DNA of 64,000 bases from Toxotes chatareus. Its lineage: Eukaryota; Chordata; Actinopteri; Toxotidae. This document shows positions 26,635 to 39,335 of this stretch, one piece after another (position 1 is the stretch's first letter; each line of letters opens with the position of its first letter). Location of the stretch: contig CM028897.1 in the NCBI GenBank assembly GCA_016801885.1, forward strand, positions 19,231,501-19,295,500, in the 5' to 3' direction. Position numbers and translations under genes: made by a program. The notes beneath the pieces were generated by a model, which saw only the letters and a program-made list of their open reading frames with translations, ran no database searches and was not told where the DNA came from.

Positions 26635-29600
26635 ACGGGGGCATTTTTCTCTAACCCATTGTTGTCCCTTTGTATTCTCGTCACTCCTCCATCTTTCCTA
26701 CAGCATATTTTGTCCTCTCTTGACGTCTGTCTCTGTGACTTCCTCGCATGCTGTTATAACTCTCAACACTAAAGACAAAGGTCACGTTTAAAAAGACGTA
26801 AAGACACCATGACTGTAAAACCATCCTGCAGGATCTCTCAGTGTTTGAAATACCACTGCTTTGTAAAGCTTTACAGTTTGCAAGGATTTATCATCCAGCA
26901 AATATTAAGTCAAAACAGACACCGAAGGCAATTTAGAAAAATAACCTCATGCTACAAAATGCTAAAAACATAAAACAGACGACTTATAGAATAACAATTA
27001 TAGAAAGAGACTAATTCAATATTTAAAGGAATACATGTGGGTCTTTGAACATGAACTACAACTATTACTAACCATGACTTGAAAAAGGAATGGGTACAAA
27101 GATGAAGACAGGTGGGAATGGAAGGATACATCTTTGAGTGCCTTTAAAAGTTCTGAATGTACTTATTAGTGGGAGGAGGAAGAGATGAGGAGAGAAGTGA
27201 AAGACAGATGATAGAGGGAGGATATAATTTTAAAGAAGGAATAAAGGTGAAATTTCTGGTGTTGATATCAGACATCAGTATTAATGTTAAATTTCAAATC
27301 TAAATGTTAACTTTAAAGTGTTGGTCAGTGGAAGTATGAAAGCTATCAACAGTTTTCCTCAGGTCCACCATCTCTATTTAGAAGATCTAATATATGTCTA
27401 TGTTTGAGGAGTCAGTGATTTAGGTGTGATTTAGGCAGGTGGGTCCTCTAATCTCCAAAAACATCTGATTTTTGATCTCATGGCTGGTTTTGTTTTGTTT
27501 TTCCAAAAAGGCAAAAAGCACAGTGGCCTCTGTACCTCTAAAATGGAAGAAGTCTGGAACAACCAGGACTCTTCCTAGTGATGGCCCCACAGCCCCTCAG
27601 CTAAATTCACTTGAGAAAGACACTTGACCAAAAACAGCATGGTCATTCTGGCTAAGCTCCAGAGATTCTGTGTGTAGATGTGAGAAACTACCAGGAGGAC
27701 AACCATCACTGCAGCACTTCACCAATCTGGACTTTATGGCAGAGTGGTCAGACAGAAGCCTCTCCTCAGGGAAAGACACGTGAAAGCTGAGCATCACATC
27801 TGGAGGAAATCAGACGCCACTCTGCTTGATATCGGCCACCAGCAGTGAAGCATGGTGGAGGCAGCATCATACTGTGGGGGTGTTGTTCAACAGCAGGGAC
27901 AGAGATGCTGGTCAAGGTTGAGGGAAAGCTGAATGAAGCAAAGTACAGAGATATCCTTAATGAAAACCTGGTGCAGAGAGTTCAGGACTTCAGACTGAGG
28001 CTGCAGGTTCAATATCCAACAGGACAATGACCCTGAGCTCAGACTTAGGGACAACTCTGCCTTTCAGTGGACGAGCAAGAGCCCTGACTGGAACCCAGTA
28101 AAACATCTCTGGTGCGACCTGAAAATGGCTGTCCATCGACCGCCCCCGTCCAACCTGACAGAGCTCAAGAGGATCTGCACAGAAAAGGGGCCAAGAAGAC
28201 TTGAGGCTGTAACCACTGCCAAAGGTGCTGAGTAACGTCTCAATACTGTTGTCAATGTGATATTTCAGCATTTCCTTTTTAATGAATTTGCAAAATATCT
28301 CAAATTCAGTTTTTGTTTGGTTAAAATGGGGTGTTGAGTTTCTGACTGCAGTGTGCATGAGAAATGAAGAAGAATCAGCTTTCACTGACCAGGAAATATT
28401 TCATGAGTCATTAATCTTTCATGAAATCTTAATGATGATGGAAAAGGCACTGATTTGCACTTTATTTAAATTACTGGTTGTTTTTAGTTTTGTCTTTAAT
28501 ATCTCACTGTGACGGCCCTCAGAGCCTCTGTGACAAATCAACTGACTGTGGGTCAGGGGTTATCATTTATTTATTTATTCATTCATTTAGGGTGGGACTT
28601 CTAATTGCGCTGCAAAATTAATTTTTAGACAGCAGTCAGGCAGAGCCTCATCCAGCCTCCCAACACGCTCTGAAGCAGCTGGTCTACTCTCATGGCCCGA
28701 TGGATGTGTGGACACAGCATCCATGGTCCCACACGAGGGAGGATAGGATCTCTTTAGCCCGACTTGACCGGTTTTATTGCTTTTAACGCCATTTTAATAT
28801 TTTTACATTTTTATTTATTTGTTTATTTTTTTAAAGAACACATTGGCATTTTAATTGTTTCAACTTTTGATTAAAATAATTAGGGATGCTCTTAGTTATT
28901 CCTGCTTGTAGACAGAGGAAGAGCGATTTTTACCTGTCTAAAGCAGTGCTGGGACCATGGAAAGCCTGAAATTAAACTCTGATATCACACACTCGATGTT
29001 ACATGATAGATGAGCAGATCTCTGACAGATGTGGAGACTGATATTGTGGAATTAGAGAGAATGAGTGAGTCCACAGGAAATACTGAAATTCTCGAGTCTA
29101 AAAAATGGCTATTGCTAAAAAGGCCCCCCGAGTACAGAACATCCCAGAAATGGATGGAAGCTGAACAAAGTAATCCACCCTCTCAGAACCTGGCCAGATA
29201 AGAAGCTGAGCTGTTGGGTTTTACTCCTAACTCTACACCAGTGAATGGAGATGGAGGCATCCAGGCACAGACGGCCTGAGCGCCTGTGTTTCATGAAGTT
29301 TCATGATTTCTGGGACATTTTCTCAGTCTTTTAGATGTATTTTAGATGTATTTTTAATAAAAGTCTGGTCACAGGTTCACTTCCACTGTCCTGTCACGGG
29401 GCAGATTAACCTGCTGGACATCAGGGCTGGAGCCCTGTGTCTCTCCTCTGTACGGATTTCAAAAATTCAGTCCAAAGCCTTGGCTGTGGGAGAGACTGTG
29501 GAGCTGGTCAGCCATCAGGACCAGCAGGTCCATTAAAGATGCCTAATTCGAGGTGTTGTGGATGTCTTCAACTCAGTGGGTGTAAACACTGGTTTTATTT

Positions 29601-32165
29601 GTTTGGATGAGGAAAAGGCCTTTGACAGCTCTGACCACTGCTTCCTCTGGAAAACCATGGAGAGGTTTGGCTTCAGTGCTGGCCTCATTGCCAAAATCAG
29701 AGCAGTTGTACAGTGATACTGACAGCGTGCTGAGGTTTAAGGGTAATTTGTTTGCCCCTTTCAGACTGCATAGAGGAATCCAGCAGGGCTGTGCACTGTC
29801 TGGTATACTGATTTAACCTGGTGATGCCATTGTTTTATCTGCTTATCCTGATGTTGATTTAAATTTTGGGCACCGTGTGAGGACGTGCGGCTCTGTCTCT
29901 GCACAGGTTCCTCCACAGGCACGGCACAGTCACTCCTCTTTTGGCGGCCATGTTTTCTCTTACAGACCTGTTAGCCAGGCTGTGTGCACTCAGTGTGAAC
30001 TTTGTTAACACGGTTGTGTGTTGAACATCAGTCACTGTGCTCAGGTGGGTCTTCAGAGTGTACAGTGCCACTGTCTTTTTAAGGCCAGATTCTTTTTGTT
30101 GTGTTATAATTTTAGTGATAGTTCTGTTCTCAGACTGTCTCTCTCACATGTCTCTCTCTCTTTCCGTCCCTTTCATTTCTCTGTCTCTCCCTCCTCTTGT
30201 CCCATCTGAAATTGCTCATACCTCCTCTACTGCGTGGGAGAAATGTAGTTTCCCCTTCTCCTCCTCCTCCTTCTCCTGATCTCGCTACTTCTCTTTATTT
30301 CTTCCTCTTTTTTTCCTCTCTCTCTCTCTTCTCTCCTGTGGCCCTGTGAGTCTCTGCAAGGGTGTGTGTCTGCATGTTAAGTATGTCTGAGAGAGAGAGG
30401 GAGAGAGAGAGGCATTGACAGAAAGAGATATTAAGAAGAAACACTGAGAAAGACAGAAATAGGCAAAGAAAAAATATATATGGATAATAGGAATGTATAT
30501 GTGTACGTGAGGGTGTTCGCACATGTGTATGTGCATATGTGTGAGTGAGAGCAAGGCAGAGGCTCCTCTGATCACTGACTTGGTGTCCTACTTACTCTCA
30601 CTCTGCAGCACACCCAAATAACAACCCTGAGCTGTGATATACCCAAAACACACAGACACAGAAATAACCACTTCCATACACACACACACACACAGCAAAG
30701 GAACTTACACACACTTAAACAACAACAGTGATATTACATCCAGTGCAGACACACGCCCCCATCTTCACAATACACAAATAACTGCAATATATGTTGCACT
30801 TTCGTCCGTGAACTCTCCGGAGGTGATACAGTCTGTTTTGCCTCGTCTTTTTTTTTTTTCTTCTGCTTTTCTTTTTCTCAAGTGAGCTGCCATCTCCCAG
30901 CATCCTCCTCTGTAACAGGGACAAATTTAACCTTTAGTTCTTCCAGCTAAGAACACAAAGCAACACAGAGCACAATTAACCAGCAGCCAAACAAAACATC
31001 AGCATTAAACCAAATTAGGTCCAACAGCAGAATGTATGTTTGTGTATACAGCCATAAGTATAAAGCAGGAACCAACGCCGCACAGCACAGGCTTTATGGC
31101 CTAAGCTCATTTGCAAAGACCTTTCATATAACGGCCTCTAAGAGACAGAGAGCCAAACGATAAAATACACACAGGACAGCACAGGAGAAACGATTTACCA
31201 GCAACCATACAAAAAATGACCATTAAACTCAGCCACAAGTTTTAAATTCAGTCTCTCAGTCACGATCAGTTTTGAGCTTTGTGGAGAAAGAGTTCCACAT
31301 ATTTATCAACCCAGGAGACTGGCTGCTTAGACCTTCATGGATTAGTTTGATATTAGCACATAATTAAATGTACTGAAATGACTGAAACTTAGCACATTTT
31401 CTTTGATTCTGTTAACATGTAAATATGTCATCAATGTGCCATGTGACTGAGCTCTAAGAACCAAAGAAGAACTTTTAACAACTCTTCTCTGTATGACAGA
31501 ATCTTCTTGATGAACAGGAAGTTTGTAAAAAAGCAGTGTGTCGCTCTGTTGACTGTGGCGTTTCCCTCTTGAGGCGCCAAAGTCAAGGACTCTTCACATG
31601 GCAGCTTAAATAATAGAAAAATAGAGTTTTTAGCTGGCTCTGGGGAGGGCAGAGCTAGCCATTTCACCACTTTGGTACGGACTAAAATATCTCAGCAACT
31701 ATTGGCTTAGGTGAGGAAAAATAACACAACTTTAAACTTAAGAGTAGCTGAAGAAACTAAGAATTGGAAAATGGAAAATCAGTCTATAAAAATATTGCAA
31801 TATATTTCAACGAGAGCAATACAGTATCTGAATCTTTGTAGAACCCCTCAAGAAGAAAGGATATAAGAGATAAGAAGAAATACGAATAAAGAATAAAATA
31901 AAAAGCAAAAAAACAGAATATATAAAAAGTTCAGTGGTGCAAAAGGATCAAATGATCCAGTAGACAGACAGACAGACAGAGAGATAGACAGAGAGACAGA
32001 GAGATAGAGAGATAGAGAGAGATAGAGAGACAGAGAGAGACAGACAGAGAGATAGAGAGACAGAGAGATAGAGATAGAGAGACAGACAGACAGAGAGACA
32101 GAGAGATAGAGAGAGACAGAGAGATAGAGAGACAGACAGATAGATAGACAGACAGATAGATAGAC

Positions 32166-32224
<59 letters not shown>

Positions 32225-35200
32225 TAGACAGACAGACAGACAGACAGATAGATATGTGTAGAGGTACTGCAGTGTGTGTGAAGGAGGGGATTAAGGCCAA
32301 ACTATGTGAGCGTGGCAGTCTCTCTAAAAGTGTCTATCCGGGGCTCGGGGGTAGGGGTGTTGGGGGGTCTGAAAAAGCTGTTCCTCCTGCAGGGGGTTCT
32401 GGTTTTCAGGCTGTGGAACCTCTTGTTGGAGGGGAGGGGTGTGAATTGAGGATTAACAATGTGGAGCCTATCAGAGATGGTCTTGTCGCTGCAGTGGGTC
32501 TGCAGAGTTAGCTTGTGGTCAGTGAGTGTTTGCCCTGTCACAAACACCTGCTTTCACAGGGGGACAGATCGGCTCCTGGCGGTCCTGAGTTCAGCCTCAT
32601 TACACACTTTAAAGGAAGTGTCCGGATTTTTAGTCGTGATAATCCCATGATAATCCAGTCCATAATCCAGTTTTTGTGATTAGGTCTTGCTGTGACGGTC
32701 TTGGTGACGGGGACACCCTCCACACACTTGTATATGTAGTTGGTCACGGTGCCTGTCTATTCGATGATTCCTCCTGCGGTAGCTGCGTCCCTGAGCACGT
32801 CCCAGTCAGCATTCTCGAAACGCTCCTGCAATGCTGATGTGGCTCCATCTGGCTCAACTGATTTGTTTCTGGCAGGGTTGTGACACTGTGCTGTACAGTG
32901 GAATGAGCCTGACTGAAATGTGATTAGAGTTACCAACATGGGGGGGAAGCAGTAGCTTTGTAAGCCCCTGCAGATGTTAGTGTAGATGAAGTCTGTGGTG
33001 CCTTCACCCTCCACATGTTGGTAAAAAAAATTTAGACAAAACTGTTTTCAGGTCCGTCTGGTTAAAAAAAAAAAAACCCTGAAATCAGTGGTTAATGTGG
33101 GCTGGGTACGATCCCGAACAGTGTCCTGGCACCCTCGATTATTAAGTGAATAAATCTGATTGGCAGTTTTTTACATAATAATAATCTACTGTAGAATTGA
33201 CAGGACAGACACAGCACAATTTACCTGACATTTGCTTAAGAAAGGATCAATTATCATTTAAAAGCTCCTCCTTTTGCTCCCACACACCACATGTCTGAAG
33301 CATAAACAGCTCTATTTTTGCTGTATCTTGACATCCTTCTCAGAGGTTGGCAGCAACACAAAAGCAAAAACAAACTTCGCTACCTCTAACCAGGCTGGGC
33401 AGACAAACTTGTGTGCTGGAGAAAACTCAGGATGAGAGAATGGCAGTTTGACAGTTTATTCAATCTGCTGTGTGGAGCCAAAAAAGCCAAGAAACTCAAA
33501 GTGTAGAATCCAGTCTGGCCAGTTTGCAGCCAAAAAAAAAATGCCTACATTTGTAGCATCTTCCCAGTTCAGTTTGCAATATTTAAAAACTGCATGGCCA
33601 CAGAACAGAAATTTGGCTGTATAAAGAACTCACAGACAACCACAATATTCATAACATAAGCTCCAGTAAAAGGAAGATGACCTTTAAAGGATTCAGTGCA
33701 CCTGATCTTCTTTAGATAAAGTTAAATAATACATAAGTTGAGGTTTGATTTTACTTCACCTGATCTCAGAATATCAGTTTTGAATTTGATTATTCTATAT
33801 GAGAAAGACATCAGAGCAAGGTAGAACCCACTTACTCTTCAACTGCAGACTTTGTGGATATTAAATGATCACTCCAGTGAAGCAGTGCACTTTCAGAAAA
33901 TCTTCCTTGATTCCAAAATCTTTTCTCAAAATTGGAGAGCAGCAGAGGCTCAGATATCCCTGACTTCAAATCCTTAAATTCCTTCAATTCTGGACCCTTC
34001 AATTCTCGTTATGCAGCTAGATAGCATCTTTAATTAAAAGTCCAAAGTTCACAAGATCTGGTTCTGTTATGGATGTTAGGTATGATGACCATTCCAACCA
34101 GTGTAGTAACATCTCCTGCCTCTTTCCTCTGCTCTGTGGTCTTTATATGTCAGGTCTGTTGTTCCTAGATAAGCTTCCATCACTGAAGCACAATGATTAC
34201 TTGAATATTCATACATGTTTCCTGTATATTTTACTGGCAAATTACTTCAAATTAATATGCAATGATGAGTTTCACATGACTTTTTCTTAAAGCATACACA
34301 AAACAAACAAGGTTGAGTAAATGAATCCATGGGACAGGATGAGATGGAAATAGTAATTTGACCACAGGTCATCTATAGGTCATATTTATCAGCAGCAGTC
34401 TGCGGCACAGTGAGGGTGACATCATTATTTTACGGCTACGTGATGGTCTGACAGAATGACGTCAGCAGTTGTACTGTGGGATCAGCTATGTTGACATTTA
34501 AAATGAGTGCTCACAAAAGGTTGTCTTCTTAATGCCACACAGCTCCACACGTGACAAAACTCCCTTCAAAGCCACAGCAGACGTTATACAACTGTTTCCA
34601 CAGACTGAGTAGTAATAACCATGATGAGTAAACTGGTATGGCATGTAGAAATGAAAATAGCGTTGCTTTACCAGATTGCATGCACCTGTTTTAGGTGGAG
34701 GCAGAGCTCACAAGTACCCTGCTTTCAATGCAGCTCACAACAAAGGTAGTTAGCCCACAGACGGAGCTGTTACTGGTTCACCAGGATTTCATCTGAACCA
34801 CTTTACCATTGATAAACATCAGCTTCAGTATCAAAGTGGCTAAATGTTGCATAGTTTATTTTTTATTCAGTATGTTTCTATATTTTTCAGTCAGTGGTCA
34901 TGTCTCCAACTCCTTTGCTCACTCTACCAGTTGCCTGACATGTTTTCAATTGTAAAATATACAGTGAAACTCAGCTATAGCTGCCGGGGTCTTCTGGAGA
35001 TTGATAGAGTGAGTACAAACTACCAAAAATACTGGTGCCTTTATACAAGTTCTGGCATCTAGGAAGTAGGTCTTACAGTTTAGGAAGCTGTAAGACCTAC
35101 TCTCCACCCACACCTGTCCCACCTAGAGAGAAAGAACTCTTATATCAGGATGCTATTGAATAACTTTACCTCAGCCTTCAACACAATCACCCCACAACAC

Positions 35201-38200
35201 CTGAAGCAGGGCCAGCTAGGCCTAAACACCTTCCTCTGCAACCAGGTCCTGCACTTCCTCACTGGAATAACCTGAATAACCAGGTTTCTCATGTTCCATC
35301 TAAACGTCATGAAAGAATTAAGAAAGAGACAAAACCTGGGCCTGTACCACAAAGCAAGATTAGAGAGTTATCCATGCTATCTTTGTGCTTAACTCAGGAT
35401 GTCTGGTATCACAAAGCTGGCTCACTTTTAACCAAGGCAGATCACCACGGTAACCTATTCTTTACAGCTAACCTGCTCCGAAGCAGTTAACTTCAGATCA
35501 AAACCTGCCAATAGTCCAACTACTGACCAATCAGATCACTGGAAACACAGAGTCATCATTCCTACTGGATCCCAATACAGGCTGAAGTTTACTGTTTATA
35601 TTTAAGTGACAAATAGTGACAGAGTGAGAGATCATTTTAGAGATCAGTAGAATAATTTTGTTGTTCCAAGCTTTACATTTTTCACACCAAACAACTACAT
35701 CATGACAATCACGGCATCATTTAATTGCACAAAGATTTTTTTCCATTCCCTGCAGGATTTCTGACAGCGATCATCAAAGCAACAAGCCAGTCAGACTGAC
35801 CTTATCACACAGTAACTACTTACCTCCCCCTCTCTCCTCTGCTTTGGCAGCAGAAACCGTCTGACATTACTTGTAAATGCTTGATGTCTATTCATATTCA
35901 TAATAGTTTATCATGAGACATAAAAGAAAATAGACACACACTATACAAAAGACACTAAGACACTTAATCCTATGCTTATTTACAGTATATCCTTAGCCTT
36001 CCTTTAACATTTTAAAATGATCTGTAGTGTTTCTACAGCTTCTTGTTCTATTCTAGTTATGTGATCATATTGTTTACATTTCACCAGGAGGAATATGATT
36101 TTCTGCTGTCGCTATAACCAAATGTCCCCACAGGCCTTCATTCACAGCTCTGATGATGCTGTTTGTAATTAACAGCTCTGCCTCTTTTACATGTACATGT
36201 TCATAGCCGGATAAATAAATCCAGGATTAACAAAGCCAGTTAATAACCAACTTCTTGATACAGGAGACAACGCTAAGCTCACTGAAGCCAGATAACCCCA
36301 AGAGAGCCAGACTAAGCTGCGATTTCCCATCCACCCACCACACCCCTAAACATTTCTCTTGTCTCCTAACCCACCTCCTCACCTGTTTATCTGCTATCAC
36401 CTGAGCATCTCATGCACCTGTACCAATGTTCCTCATTACCCCAGCCACTACTTAAACCTGCCATCACCACCAGCCATGCTTATGAGATGTTCCAGTGTCT
36501 TTTCCCATGTGCCTGCTTGCTGCTTTTTGTTTCCTGTTGCCTGTACCAGCTTGCCTGTCTGAGCCTGATGTGAGATGATGAAGACCAAAATACTAATGTT
36601 GTGTGGGGTCTGTTGGGAGTGTAAACAGGCAGCTGTTTGCTAACATGTTAGCTTTAAAAGCTTCATAAGCTGATAAATACTCAATGTCGTCATCTTGTTC
36701 TGCTGCACCCACACGGCCAAGAAAATCTATTATGTTAATTGTTAAAAGAAATCATGTTAATTGTTAAAAGAAAAAAAAACTGTCAAATCTGTTCAGTTTC
36801 CTGCTCTACATAGAAAATGCTCTTCTTCTTCAAATTGTCCTCATCCTAGTATAAACCTAATTCTACAAGCACCAAGCTCTAGAGCCTGTCTGGTTTATTC
36901 CATCTCTTTCTTTGCAGGAAGCAGGAAGCAAGGACATTTTCTGATACTGTGACATTTTGGGTTAGCCTGACCAACAAGATCTATCAATCAGTCTTTGTCT
37001 GTTCTTCACATGTCCAGGTAAATGCTGATGGAGCAGCCATCTCTGACCAAAGTGCTCAGTCTGAGATTTCCTCTGAGGCTCTGAATGGGCTTCACGTCGT
37101 GAGCAAATTCATATGAATGATAGCAACATCTCCAGGTCATTCAGGATGGAAGGAAGAGTGAGCCGGAGGGAACAGAGCCAGAGACGAGAAGTGAGAGGGA
37201 TGACAGACAGAAAGAGAAAGATGGGTGTCTGTGGACGAGACGAGGGAAGCATGCTCGTGGGAAAGAGAGTAAAAAAAGAGAGAAGGGGCAAAGGAAAAAT
37301 GGACCAGCAATGAGCAGAGGGGGGGAAAGAAGGAACTGAGGAGGAGAGGGGCTGAAAGGCCAGAGGACATGAGAGAGAATAAAGGCAAGGGGAGGGAGAA
37401 GATAAAAAGGACACAGGGAGACAACCAGACACAGATGTGATCAAATATACATAAGAACTGTACAACTAAGGATGAACCAGACGCTCCTCACAGCCTGAAG
37501 CAAAGACAGACAGAGCAATGGGGAGAATAACGACAGAGGGCAAGAAGAAGGAGTGGACAGCATACCAACACAGTGATAAACAAAGGCTGAAAGACATGAA
37601 TGGAACTGATCAAATGTCTCTGTTTACCAAAGAGATGAAAACAAATAAATCTGTAAGTTAGAAAAGAGATGTGACACTGTTGACCAGGGGCCACTGAAAC
37701 TTCTTGATTTCATCTGCTGCACAGCTCCATAAAAAAAAAAAAAAAAAACCTATGTCTAACATCTTAAGGCCAATGTCCACTGGATCCAGCTGTGCTGCAC
37801 TCTGGCTCTGTTGTGGCTGCTGGCAATGACCATGGCCTCATTCACGGCTGTTTTTCCTGTATTTATTGACAGTTTAGTGATGGGTTTCATGTGGTACACT
37901 GCCCTGTACAGGAAACTTTCTTGGGAAGGAAAAGAAGAAAGAGAGTGAAGGAGAAAGAAAGGGGAAAAACGAGAGAGAAGATCTTTTTCTCTTCATCCCC
38001 TTGATTTTGCTCTGTGATCCCCTTACGCTGTGTTGTTGTGATAAAACTAAATTCATGAGCTCTGTTGCTCTCATTGACAGATTTCTATGTTTGTTGTCAG
38101 ACAACAAAACAAGTCTAGAAGAGTGATTTCATCGTGGCTCATAAATACTACATGTTGATCAGTCATTCTGAGACTGCTGCACTGCAGTGTTGATCGCATC

Positions 38201-39272
38201 AATATTTTATGACCATAACACTGCCTGATAAAATCAGTATAAATACAGGTTATTGACCACAACTGTGACAGACAACTACTTTACTACAAATTGCTTCTGA
38301 AATGTTTCCAGAAGACGCTGAAACCGTGAAGGAGCGGTGACTGAGCCACAACCTGGGGGACATTCAGCATCACACAGAGCCAGGCTGTGTCCCCCCCCCT
38401 GTTTCCATGTGGTGTTGCTTTGCTAAGCTAAGCTAACCTGATGGCTGTCAGTTCATATTTGCAGTACAGACGCAGAGAGTGGTGTCCATCTTTTGATCTA
38501 AATCTTGGCAAGAAAAGCAAATAGATTATTTCCCCCAAAATGTTGAACTGTTCCTTTAGGCTTGCAATCACAGCAGAAAAGGCGGCAACAGCAACAAGCT
38601 CTTAAAATGTCCCAGCAAGCCGTGCTAGTGAAGCAACATGCACATTTCCAGAGCCCTGAAACTGGCCATCACTAGTGTTATAACTTCCACCTACTCTTTA
38701 TCACTGACATGTATCATGGCTGATACAGACGAGGCAGCGAAAAAGGAAAAAGCTGAAAAATGAGAGGGGAAACAGGACAACGCCTAATCCAGAGGGCACG
38801 AAGGCTCACTGAATGGTGTGACGTGTATGAAAACGATGTGAATCACGTGCTGTGGCCGTCCCAGTCTCCACATCTCAACAGCAGAATGTCACAGTTAAGT
38901 CAAGATGGTATTTTTCTGTTGTGAAACATCGGAAAAAATATTTACAGTCACTTTCCGGCCGTCTTGCGATGGGATCACTCCGAGCCGAGACGCCCATCAA
39001 CATGTTCATGTTCTTAGTACCCATGATTACTCAGTACTCATGGGTCACCACAGCTGTCTTCCAATTCCATTTTGATCCCAGCTACACACCTGTAAAGTTT
39101 TGCGAATGCATCCTGGACAGTTGTGATGCTTTCACAGTGACAAACTTTGTCCACAGACAGACAGACAATCCAGTGTTCAAAGCCACCTCTGTGGTAGTCC
39201 CCACTACAGTAGCTGTCTCCAGGACATTTTGCCATGATGACTGACACACACGCACGCACACACGCACGCACG

Positions 39273-39335
<63 letters not shown>

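Noticed and set aside
31848..32300. 150-codon minus-strand frame of YLSICLSV repeats
   Set aside because: Translation of the GATA/GACA tract; low complexity, no gene context.
38852..39244. 130-codon plus-strand frame
   Set aside because: No domain or family recognised. The upstream text LWPSQSPHLN at 38,850 vaguely resembles a Tc1 DDE segment, but the rest does not follow a transposase, so I assign nothing.
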